The notes under the pieces: model-generated
The model's input: only the letters and a program-made list of their open reading frames with translations
Databases searched by the model: none
What the model was told of the DNA's origin: nothing
In this document: positions 1 through 5,154 of the stretch, piece after piece
Numbering within the stretch: position 1 is the stretch's first letter
Layout of the letters: every line of letters begins with the position of its first letter
Translations under genes and position numbers: made by a program
Source: Sedimentisphaerales bacterium
Lineage (GTDB): Bacteria; Planctomycetota; Phycisphaerae; Sedimentisphaerales; SM23-30
DNA: 6,425 bases
NCBI GenBank assembly: GCA_030634605.1
Contig: DAOWAK010000075.1
Span: 1 to 6,425 of the forward strand
Direction of reading: 5' to 3'

Positions 1-1
1 A

Positions 2-115
2 GCTTCCAAGATGGCTTCTGATATTCTGGCAAAAACCACGGTTGCGCAACTTGGCCCGGGCAAAGATACCAAGCCGGCACCAAGAAGGCCCCGGAAAAAG
101 TCAAGCCGTCGCTAA
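2..115 (+). CDS. C-terminal end of an unrecognised protein (5' truncated)
   Basis: Reading from base 2 gives 37 residues followed by TAA at 113-115. The peptide begins ASKMASDILAKTT and ends in a strongly basic, proline-containing tail, PRRPRKKSSRR. Such Lys/Arg tails are common at the C-termini of nucleic-acid-binding or ribosome-associated proteins, but this fragment is too short to assign a family. I prefer this frame because of the coherent basic tail and the weak terminator-like structure just after it. The overlapping frame open from base 3 to 287 is the alternative; its composition looks like non-coding translation. Function unknown. Confidence 0.4.
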   Translation, partial: ASKMASDILAKTTVAQLGPGKDTKPAPRRPRKKSSRR

Positions 116-138
116 ACCACCGCGGCTAAACGCTTTTT
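104..138 (+). terminator. weak terminator-like hairpin with T run
   Basis: AGCCG (104-108) can pair with CGGCT (123-127) across a 14-base loop, and a TTTTT run follows at 134-138. The stem is only 5 bp and the T run starts six bases after it, so this is a poor intrinsic terminator. Its position at the end of the reading frame that stops at 115 is the main support. Confidence 0.2.
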
Positions 139-198
139 CTTTGTTGCAAAGTGGGGCAACCAGGAGGCCTTGGCAAAACCAGAAATGCTTAGGTTGTT

Positions 199-411
199 AT
201 GGACAGCTTGGTATTTCTGATAATTGCTTTTGTAGCGGGAGCGGTCCTGGCGGACGGCTGGAAAGCCTTTTTTCGACTGACAAGTAGCGGAGAATCGGGC
301 TTATTGGTAAATGTTCGCGTGCGGCTCTTCGTGTCCCGGTTTTCCGCAACGCAGTTCAGGCGGAAAACGTCTTACCAGCCGTACGCCAGGATATTTCCGG
401 CCGTCCGCTAG
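199..411 (+). CDS. possible small single-pass membrane protein
   Basis: An ATG frame of 70 residues. Residues 3-18 (starting SLVFLIIAFVAGAV) form a clear hydrophobic segment, followed by a charged/aromatic boundary (DGWKAFFR) and a basic tail rich in Arg, Ser and Phe. That is the layout of a short N-terminally anchored membrane peptide. An in-frame TAG just upstream (190-192) makes this ATG the first possible start. The only SD-like sequence is AGG at 191-193, five bases before ATG, which is weak. The distal third runs through the hairpin at 339-368 and into the 22-bp tandem repeats, which argues that at least the C-terminal part is not under protein-level selection. Unrecognised, and it could be chance. 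Confidence 0.22.
   Translation: MDSLVFLIIAFVAGAVLADGWKAFFRLTSSGESGLLVNVRVRLFVSRFSATQFRRKTSYQPYARIFPAVR
339..368. repeat. 9-bp perfect inverted repeat (hairpin)
   Basis: GTTTTCCGC (339-347) is the exact reverse complement of GCGGAAAAC (360-368), with a 12-base loop. It sits immediately before the 22-bp tandem repeats. No T run follows on either strand, so it does not look like an intrinsic terminator. A protein site, an RNA hairpin or a mobile-element remnant are all possible. Confidence 0.55.
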
Positions 412-440
412 GATATATCCAGCCGTCCGCCAGGACCTCG
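375..440. repeat. three tandem copies of a 22-bp repeat
   Basis: The copies are 375-396, 397-418 and 419-440, head to tail with no spacer. Each begins CC(A/G)GCCGT and continues (A/C)CGC(C/T)AGGA. Copies 1 and 2 then end in ATAT-type sequence, while copy 3 diverges at its last few bases (CCTCG). The period of 22 bp is not a multiple of three and is about two DNA helical turns, so it fits a minisatellite or stacked protein sites better than a protein repeat. Confidence 0.7.
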
Positions 441-811
441 CAGCCAAAGTGAATTTTTGGAGGTCCCCTTAAGTATGCCAGAACCATTTGTGGCATTGGC
501 GGATTTTGTTGGAGTGAAATTTTAAAAGGGCGCAAAATGCTGTATTTTGTGCTGTGATTGCTGAGCAGGTTTTTTTATGAAACGCTGTGGTCGTCGCCCG
601 CTTATCCGAGCAGGTGAGATCGTTTCAAGGACTTGTTTCTGACAAACCGCGGCATACAGCGTTTTGTGCCCTTTTTTTAACGGGGGCTTTTTTTTTAAGC
701 AAAGCCGCTCTGGGTGGGTTGCGGAGTCAAGATCGGTTTTATCGCGAAGTTGCCATATCCGTCAGAGAGGCCCAAAAACCTATGGGCGGCCCTGATGTCT
801 GCCAAATATTC

Positions 812-840
812 TTGCAAAACTTTGTTTTTTAGGGTATAAT
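812..840 (+). promoter_or_regulatory. sigma70-type promoter for the FHA gene
   Basis: A perfect TATAAT at 835-840 lies 17 bases downstream of TTGCAA (812-817), which matches the -35 consensus at four of six positions. The predicted transcript start is near 847, giving a leader of about 117 bases before the FHA start codon. It is the best promoter match I found in the window. Confidence 0.6.
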
Positions 841-894
841 TCGGTGTTGTACTGTGGATAACGGTCAATCATATACGAATATTTGCCTGTAAAT

Positions 895-937
895 CTTTAT
901 CAAATAAAGTTTTACTATTCATGAGCATATCATGCTC
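895..937 (+). promoter_or_regulatory. twin hairpins in the FHA mRNA leader
   Basis: Two similar structures lie between the promoter and the ribosome-binding site. CTTTATCAAATAAAG (895-909) is a 6-bp stem with a 3-base loop, followed by TTTT. GAGCATATCATGCTC (923-937) is again a 6-bp stem with a 3-base loop and ends 17 bases before the AGG of the ribosome-binding site. The first resembles a weak attenuator; the second may influence ribosome access or mRNA stability. Each could also be a dyad binding site for a DNA-binding protein. Confidence 0.4.
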
Positions 938-963
938 TTTATGAGGAAAATGCAGGTAGGTCT

Positions 964-1437
964 ATGTCAGTAAATCTCATATTCTTCAAAAAAGATGGCC
1001 ACCGTAAAGACATTCGCGTAAAAACCGGCATATCAATCGTCGGGCGGAGGGCAGATTGCGACATCCGAATCCCAACCACTTTTGTATCCCGAAAACACTG
1101 CCGAATCGTTTGCCAGAACGACAAGACCGTCATTCAAGACCTTGGCTCCGCCAATGGAGTTTATCTTAACAGCGAAAAAATTATGGAAGGTGTCGTTTCG
1201 GCTGGGGACAGACTAACCATCGGCAATCTCACGTTTACCGTCCAGATCGATGGAATGCCGAAGAATATTCAGCCGCAGCCCCGCACAAAAACGGAAAAAA
1301 ACTCTACCGGAAGCGGTGTACCGCATACGGACCACGCCGGCACGAACGAAACCCTTCCAACCCCGCCAGGTGAGTTCAATCCTGATTCCATATTTGAAAT
1401 GGACCCGCTGTCCGATTCCGATGCCGGCATGCCCTGA
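964..1437 (+). CDS. stand-alone FHA domain protein
   Basis: A 157-residue protein with one forkhead-associated domain over residues 3-95. The expected phosphopeptide-binding motifs are all visible: GR at 27-28, S42 with R43, K44 and H45 in VSRKH, and NG at 64-65 in DLGSANGVYLN. FHA domains bind phosphothreonine on partner proteins, usually substrates of Ser/Thr kinases; no kinase is present in this window, so the partner is unknown. Residues 98-157 are Pro-, Thr-, Asp- and Ser-rich and probably disordered. There is no signal peptide or membrane segment, so it should be cytoplasmic. The start is supported by AGG at 954-956, seven bases upstream of ATG. A short out-of-frame ORF (ATG at 941 or 950, stop at 971-973) overlaps the start and may couple translation. 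The gene converges on the dipeptidase gene with 26 bases between the stops and no visible terminator. Confidence 0.93.
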   Translation: MSVNLIFFKKDGHRKDIRVKTGISIVGRRADCDIRIPTTFVSRKHCRIVCQNDKTVIQDLGSANGVYLNSEKIMEGVVSAGDRLTIGNLTFTVQIDGMPKNIQPQPRTKTEKNSTGSGVPHTDHAGTNETLPTPPGEFNPDSIFEMDPLSDSDAGMP

Positions 1438-1463
1438 GGTATCCAATCTCCAGACAACAATCC

Positions 1464-2840
1464 TTAAACGTTATCCAATAAATAGGCAGATGTCTTTATC
1501 CCCTTGAAAAAGCTTTCGACGCGGAACCGTTCATTGGGAGAATGAGCACCGTCGGTGTCAAGTCCGAACCCCATCAGCAGTACGCACTTTTGCAATTCCT
1601 GCCAAAAGGTGTCCACCACCGGAATTGATCCGCCGCAACGGATGTATGCAGCATCTCGACCAAAACCCTGCTGGAGTGCTTCCATCCCGGCCCGGACCAG
1701 CGGGTCGTTGACGTCGACCAGGACGGGTTTTTCGCCGGACGGTTCGGTTACCTGCAATTCGACATAATCCGGACAAATGGATTCCAGATAATCTTTAACC
1801 AGCTTGCCGATTTTTTTGGGGTCTTGATCCGCCACTAGTCGCATGGTTATTTTGGCGGAGGCGGTAGCGGGGATGATGGTTTTGTTTCCCTGGCCGGTGT
1901 AGCCGCCGAAGATGCCGTTGATTTCAAAGGTTGGCCGAGCCCAGGCCCGTTCGAGGGTGGTGAAATCCTGTTCGCCAAAAAGTTCGTTCAGGGACAGTTC
2001 CTTTTTCAGGCCCTGGTCATCAAAATTCAGCCGGGCGTAATTTTCTCTTTCGAAATCCTCCAGCTGCCGCACGTCATCATAAAAACCTGGAATTAAAATC
2101 CTCCCGTCAGTCCCGATGCACTGCGCTATAATATTCGCCAGAGCAATGGCGGGATTGCCCACAACACCGCCATAGGTGCCCGAATGCACATCATTGATGG
2201 GGCCTTTGACCTGAACTTCCATCGCCACGATACCGCGTAAGCCGTAGGTGATGGCAGGGGTGTTTTCGTCGTACATTGAGCAATCCGAAATCACCACGCC
2301 GGTGAGGTTTTGGGCCAGTTCGGCCTTTTGCTGACGAATATATTCGGCCAGCGAATCGCCGTTGGATTCCTCTTCGCCTTCGATGAGAAAGAGCACTTCG
2401 CAGGGCAGTTTCCCGCGGGTCTGGAGCAAAGCTTCGACGGCTTTGACATGGCAGAACAACTGGCCCTTATCGTCGGTGGCACCGCGAGCGTAAAGAAAGC
2501 CGTCCCGAATTTCCGGCTCAAAGGGTGGGCTTTTCCACTGGTCGATCGGGTCATCCGGCTGGACATCATAATGGCCGTAAATTATCAAGCGTTTGGCGGA
2601 AGGGTCTTTTTGGCCGTTGCGGTTACCACCACCGGCCCGGACAATAGGGTGCCCTTTGGTTTCGATGATTTCGGCCTGGAGTCCCAGGTTTTTCAGGTGA
2701 TCTTTGAGCCAGGTGGCGCATTTTTGCACATCTCCGTCATGAGCACTCTGAGCACTGACCGAGGGTATCCGGATAAAATCCTTCAACTCTTCCAGAAAAC
2801 GATCCTGATTTTGCTCGATATATTCCAGAACTTCACGCAT
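1464..2840 (-). CDS. M20 family metallo-dipeptidase
   Basis: A 458-residue cytoplasmic zinc peptidase of the M20 (ArgE/DapE/CPG2/carnosinase) superfamily, which hydrolyses dipeptides or N-blocked amino acids. The di-metal site is complete: H90 and D92 in GHYDVQ, D123 in GATDDKG, E157 (general base) and E158 in EGEEESN, D186 in ISDC, and H433 in GAHSPNE. H219 in NDVHSG, in the lid/dimerisation domain (about 205-375), is also present. The HYDVQ, TDDKG and EES motifs and the length are typical of the dipeptidase branch near carnosinase-type and cytosolic non-specific dipeptidases rather than ArgE or DapE; the substrate cannot be read from sequence. There is no signal peptide. AAGGA (complement of 2848-2852) sits seven bases before the ATG. 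It lies 34 bases downstream of the FKBP gene on the same strand, so co-transcription is likely. Confidence 0.95.
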   Translation of the reverse strand: MREVLEYIEQNQDRFLEELKDFIRIPSVSAQSAHDGDVQKCATWLKDHLKNLGLQAEIIETKGHPIVRAGGGNRNGQKDPSAKRLIIYGHYDVQPDDPIDQWKSPPFEPEIRDGFLYARGATDDKGQLFCHVKAVEALLQTRGKLPCEVLFLIEGEEESNGDSLAEYIRQQKAELAQNLTGVVISDCSMYDENTPAITYGLRGIVAMEVQVKGPINDVHSGTYGGVVGNPAIALANIIAQCIGTDGRILIPGFYDDVRQLEDFERENYARLNFDDQGLKKELSLNELFGEQDFTTLERAWARPTFEINGIFGGYTGQGNKTIIPATASAKITMRLVADQDPKKIGKLVKDYLESICPDYVELQVTEPSGEKPVLVDVNDPLVRAGMEALQQGFGRDAAYIRCGGSIPVVDTFWQELQKCVLLMGFGLDTDGAHSPNERFRVESFFKGIKTSAYLLDNV

Positions 2841-2874
2841 CAGAATTCCTTTCTAACCGTCCGGTAAAGTGGCC

Positions 2875-3690
2875 TTATTGCCGTTTAATCTTTATGGGCG
2901 GTTTGGACGGCGAGATCGAGGTCTTAGGAGGTGTCGGCTTGGAGACTTCAATCAATTCCACCTCAAAAATCAGAGTTGCGTTCGGTCCGAGTTTGGGTCG
3001 GCCACGGGCCCCGTAAGCCAGATCGGCAGGAACATACAACTGCCACTTGGCCCCTTCCTTCATTAAAGGGAGAGCTTCGAGCCAGCCCTGAATCAGGCCG
3101 CCGGGCTTGAGTGCAAAACTCGCCGGTTGCGGCCGTTCATAAGAGCTGTCAAATACGGTCCCATCGAGCAGCGTTCCCTTATAATGTACTTTGACCTGCT
3201 CAGTCATTATCGGCTTTTTGCCGGTGCCGTCGCGGAGTACTTTGTACTGCAAACCGCTGGGCAATACAGTTACGCCCTCTTTTTTCTTGTTCGCATCGAG
3301 AAAAACTTTGCCTTCTTTTTCATTTTTGATGCCCAAATCATTCCATTCTTTCTGGCGTTTGGTCTGCAACAGTTCATAATAATTTTTTAAAACCACAGCA
3401 ATTTCCGCCTCCGTCAGCAGAAGTTTCTTATCGGCAAGAATATCCTGGACGCCTTTTGAAAAATTTTCCATATTCAGATCCAGCTCCATTTTCTTGAGCT
3501 GTTGACCAATCTGAACCCCCATGCAGTAGCTGATTTGCTCCTGCTCATTTGCAAAGGCACTATTCACCGGCGGTTTGTTCTTGGCAGAATCCTGTGCGTC
3601 AATATCCTCCTGCGGTTCTGCGGTGGCAAACAAACTCCATCCCGCCAGCAAAGCGACTAATGTCAATCCGACGACAACCTTATTCCTCAT
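2875..3690 (-). CDS. secreted FKBP-type peptidyl-prolyl cis-trans isomerase
   Basis: A 271-residue protein that catalyses proline isomerisation in exported proteins, of the Mip/FkpA/FklB type. Residues 1-24 form a signal peptide (MRNK, hydrophobic core, likely cleavage after ATA), so it should act in the periplasm. Residues 48-138 resemble the helical FKBP N-terminal dimerisation domain (SYCMGVQIGQQLKK), and 143-249 are the FKBP catalytic domain. Active-site residues equivalent to those of FKBP12 are present: Y170 in VHYKG, F180 and D181 in TVFDSS, I200 and W203 in GGLIQGW, Y226 in LAYGARG, and F242 in FEVELI. A Pro/Lys-rich tail of about 22 residues (KPTPPKTS...) follows the fold and is unusual; it may bind a surface or simply be disordered. 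The start has an excellent AAGGAG (complement of 3697-3702) six bases upstream. It is probably the first gene of a unit with the dipeptidase. Confidence 0.95.
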   Translation of the reverse strand: MRNKVVVGLTLVALLAGWSLFATAEPQEDIDAQDSAKNKPPVNSAFANEQEQISYCMGVQIGQQLKKMELDLNMENFSKGVQDILADKKLLLTEAEIAVVLKNYYELLQTKRQKEWNDLGIKNEKEGKVFLDANKKKEGVTVLPSGLQYKVLRDGTGKKPIMTEQVKVHYKGTLLDGTVFDSSYERPQPASFALKPGGLIQGWLEALPLMKEGAKWQLYVPADLAYGARGRPKLGPNATLIFEVELIEVSKPTPPKTSISPSKPPIKIKRQ

Positions 3691-3726
3691 TGTAATCTCC
3701 TTGAATAAAAAGGTTTCCTGAAATCT

Positions 3727-3754
3727 GCCGTTTTTTACTAAGCCGGTTTTTACT
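3727..3754. repeat. 13-bp imperfect direct repeat upstream of the FKBP gene
   Basis: GCCGTTTTTTACT (3727-3739) and GCCGGTTTTTACT (3742-3754) match at 12 of 13 positions with an offset of 15 bases. They would lie in the FKBP mRNA leader if the candidate start near 3781 is right. Role unknown. Confidence 0.5.
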
Positions 3755-3796
3755 CTGGTACAACTTCAAGCAATTACCAGACAAGTGTTTGTACCA
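3754..3796. promoter_or_regulatory. overlapping, mutually exclusive inverted repeats before the FKBP gene
   Basis: TCTGGTA (3754-3760) pairs with TACCAGA (3775-3781). TGGTACAA (3756-3763), overlapping the same left arm, pairs with TTGTACCA (3789-3796). Both arm pairs are perfect (7 and 8 bp), and they cannot form together. The outer repeat spans the candidate -10 box at 3788-3793. This could be an operator or, if transcribed, an alternative-hairpin leader. Confidence 0.4.
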
Positions 3797-3815
3797 TAAA
3801 TATGCCTGCTGACAA
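3788..3815 (-). promoter_or_regulatory. candidate promoter for the FKBP-dipeptidase unit
   Basis: On the minus strand, TTGTCA (complement of 3810-3815, five of six to the -35 consensus) is 16 bases from TACAAA (complement of 3788-3793, four of six to the -10). Transcription would start near 3781, giving a leader of about 90 bases. The 8-mer GACAAGTG occurs at 3780-3787 and again at 3811-3818, flanking the -10 box and 31 bases apart (about three helical turns), which could be a pair of regulator sites. Confidence 0.35.
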
Positions 3816-3847
3816 GTGATTTTCAAAATTTAACTTTTCAGCCAAGG

Positions 3848-3866
3848 ATCGCGGGTTTTTCGCGAT
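3848..3866. repeat. GC-rich hairpin in the divergent intergenic region
   Basis: ATCGCG (3848-3853) and CGCGAT (3861-3866) form a perfect 6-bp stem around a 7-base loop GGTTTTT. It lies between the FKBP promoter region and the glycosyltransferase start. There is no T run after the stem on either strand, so it is not an intrinsic terminator. Confidence 0.4.
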
Positions 3867-3925
3867 AACGCCTTCAATTCATCGATTTTTGCTCGACAAG
3901 CTCCCACTCCACAAAAACTTTTATC

Positions 3926-3954
3926 TGGCGAAAACATAACACAAGCTTTATAGT
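3926..3954 (+). promoter_or_regulatory. weak candidate promoter for the glycosyltransferase
   Basis: TATAGT (3949-3954) matches the -10 consensus at five of six positions and is about 37 bases before the ATG at 3991. At 17-base spacing the -35 would be TGGCGA (3926-3931), only three of six, so this is a poor match and might need an activator or another sigma factor. Confidence 0.2.
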
Positions 3955-3990
3955 ACGCGAACATCCAGCACGCAAAAAGGTTTTCACACT

Positions 3991-4805
3991 ATGAAAGTCG
4001 CTCTATTTACTGACACGTTCGATGAAGTTAACGGCGTAGCCAACACCTTTCGCTATCTGGTGGAATATTGCCGGCGCACAGGACGTCGGCTGGACGTTTA
4101 TGCGCACGCCACCGATGGCAAAGATTCTGCGGAGCAGTTGGATAGCGTACGAATCTGCCGTTATAAACCATCGGTGCCGCTGGATATCTATTTTGACATG
4201 ATCTTCGACATGAAGTTGCCGCGATTGCGTATCTTCAACAATTTCCGTTCGCGCAAGTACGATATCGTCCATACCGCGACCCCGGGTTCGATCGGCCTGC
4301 ATGCGTTGGCAGCAGCCCGTCTGGAAAAACTGCCGCTTATCGGTTCCTACCACACCACGCTGCCGGAATATGTCCGGGTACGCGTGGATAAAATCGTAAA
4401 GAAATTCAAACTGCCCACCCAGCAATCATCCCACCGCACCGAAAACCTGATGTGGGAATACATGAAATGGTATTACAATCAATGTCTGCTGGTGCTGGCT
4501 CCTTCTCAGGCCACCATGAACCAACTGCAAACCAAACTGGATACTCCGATCGACATCTTCACGCGCGGCATTGACACCGATCGCTTTAATCCAAAATACC
4601 GCAGTGAGCCAAGCCAGGTTACCGTGCTTTACGTGGGCCGGGTATCGACGGAAAAAAACCGAGGTGCTAACGCAAATCTTCCGGAACAAAACCGATGCCA
4701 AGCTGGTCATTGTGGGCGACGGTCCTTATCGAGCGGAGATGGAAGAACTTTGCCCAGCTTTTTGCCAGCTACGAGCAAGTCGTAAGCGACGCGAAAAAAT
4801 CTTGA
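3991..4805 (+). pseudogene. GT4-family glycosyltransferase, frameshifted and internally deleted
   Basis: The N-terminal half is a normal GT-B glycosyltransferase (group 1, GT4): MKVALFTDTFDEVNGVA at the start, SYHTTLPEY at 119-127, RGIDTDRF at 192-199 and YVGRVSTEK at 214-222. Such enzymes move a sugar from a nucleotide donor to a lipid or polysaccharide. Two lesions follow. At the A7 run 4652-4658 the family pattern leaves the first frame (which runs on as unrelated residues to TAA at 4783-4785) and continues one base over as KTEVLTQIF and then LVIVGDGPYRAEMEELCP (4701-4756). With six As the frames would join as STEKTEVLTQIF. About 4749 the frame changes again to FAQLFASYEQVVSDAKKS with TGA at 4803-4805, which looks like the C-terminus of the same family. 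The segment expected between, on the order of 100 or more residues with the E-x7-E donor site, is missing. Start: AAGG at 3977-3980, ten bases before ATG. Unlikely to be active. Confidence 0.85.
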
Positions 4806-4979
4806 TTAATCTGATTTCCCCATTATTACCGCCCTGCTACATTAGTATCTTCGGCATTGGTCCGATAAAATCCTGCCTGCTAAATTGTTCAAAAAAAAAG
4901 TTGCCGTAGTATTCATCGCGGTTATCAGGTACCTCAGGGCAGCACCCCATCCTCTGTCACCTTTTACCCTGCCAGAATC

Positions 4980-4993
4980 GGCGCCCTAGCGCC
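4980..4993. repeat. 5-bp GC hairpin followed by an A run
   Basis: GGCGC (4980-4984) pairs with GCGCC (4989-4993) across CCTA, followed by seven As at 4994-5000. On the plus strand the run is A rather than U, and on the minus strand the T run precedes the stem, so it is not an intrinsic terminator for either neighbour. Confidence 0.35.
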
Positions 4994-5082
4994 AAAAAAA
5001 CACCGAAAACACCTATCTGATCTGTGGATTTGTGCACCAACAGCACTATCGGGGCAATGATTTGCAAGTTTAGTAATTATTA

Positions 5083-5100
5083 TAACGATAATAACGATAA
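5083..5100. repeat. tandem 9-bp repeat in an AT-rich upstream region
   Basis: TAACGATAA occurs twice in direct succession (5083-5091 and 5092-5100), next to ATTATTAT, about 55 bases before the coiled-coil start codon. GATAAT, five of six to the -10 consensus, occurs at 5087-5092 and 5096-5101. TTGCAA at 5062-5067 is 19 bases from the first of these, a marginal promoter. The region is the likeliest place for the promoter or operator of the next gene. Confidence 0.4.
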
Positions 5101-5154
5101 TGGCAGCCGAAAGAGCAGCTAAAAATCTGGATGGCACAATGAAGGGCAATTGAC

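Larger units (their letters stand above)
116..963. other. long region without a confident gene
   Basis: About 850 bases contain no reading frame I can assign to a family. The region holds a possible 70-residue membrane peptide (199-411), a hairpin (339-368), a three-copy 22-bp tandem repeat (375-440), another possible hairpin (530-552, 9-bp stem including one G-T pair), two T runs (672-678 and 688-696), the promoter of the FHA gene (812-840), a perfect DnaA-box-like 9-mer (853-861) and the FHA leader hairpins (895-937). Two very short frames with SD-like sequences begin at 475 (16 codons, GGAGG 11 bases upstream) and 577 (21 codons, AGCAGG 7 bases upstream); neither resembles a known peptide. 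The frame at 587-832 (GTG start) has no ribosome-binding site and overlaps the promoter. Confidence 0.6.
4806..5154. other. spacer between the broken glycosyltransferase and the coiled-coil gene
   Basis: These 349 bases hold no gene I can support. Visible items are an A9 run (4889-4897 area), a 5-bp GC hairpin (4980-4993), an AT-rich stretch with a tandem 9-bp repeat (5083-5100) and the ribosome-binding site AAGGG (5142-5146) of the next gene. A plus-strand frame through the A9 run reads FKKKVAVVFIAVIRYL and stops at 4987-4989, and a 37-residue minus-strand ATG frame begins at 4950. Both lack supporting signals and may be chance or remnants. Confidence 0.5.

Noticed and set aside
42..287. 81-residue TTG frame near the left edge
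   Set aside because: Composition looks non-coding, no ribosome-binding site, and it overlaps the more plausible C-terminal fragment at 2-115.
375..440. CRISPR array
   Set aside because: The 22-bp copies are contiguous with no unique spacers, so this is a tandem repeat.
587..832. 81-residue GTG frame with a hydrophobic stretch
   Set aside because: No ribosome-binding site, rare start codon, its hydrophobic part is made by T runs, and it ends within the FHA promoter.
1421..1433. Overlapping palindromes ATGCCGGCAT and GGCATGCC as a terminator between the convergent genes
   Set aside because: They lie inside the last codons of the FHA gene and are not followed by a T run on either strand.
2310..2867. 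Plus-strand frame of 185 residues
   Set aside because: It lies wholly antisense to the dipeptidase gene, whose complete metal-binding motifs leave no doubt about the coding strand.
4003..4710. Two minus-strand frames opposite the glycosyltransferase
   Set aside because: No recognisable domain or ribosome-binding site; the plus strand carries clear GT4 motifs.
4870..4989. Plus-strand frame reading FKKKVAVVFIAVIRYL, resembling a signal or membrane segment
   Set aside because: No ATG or ribosome-binding site, follows an A9 run, and stops after a short proline-rich tail; it could be chance or a gene remnant.
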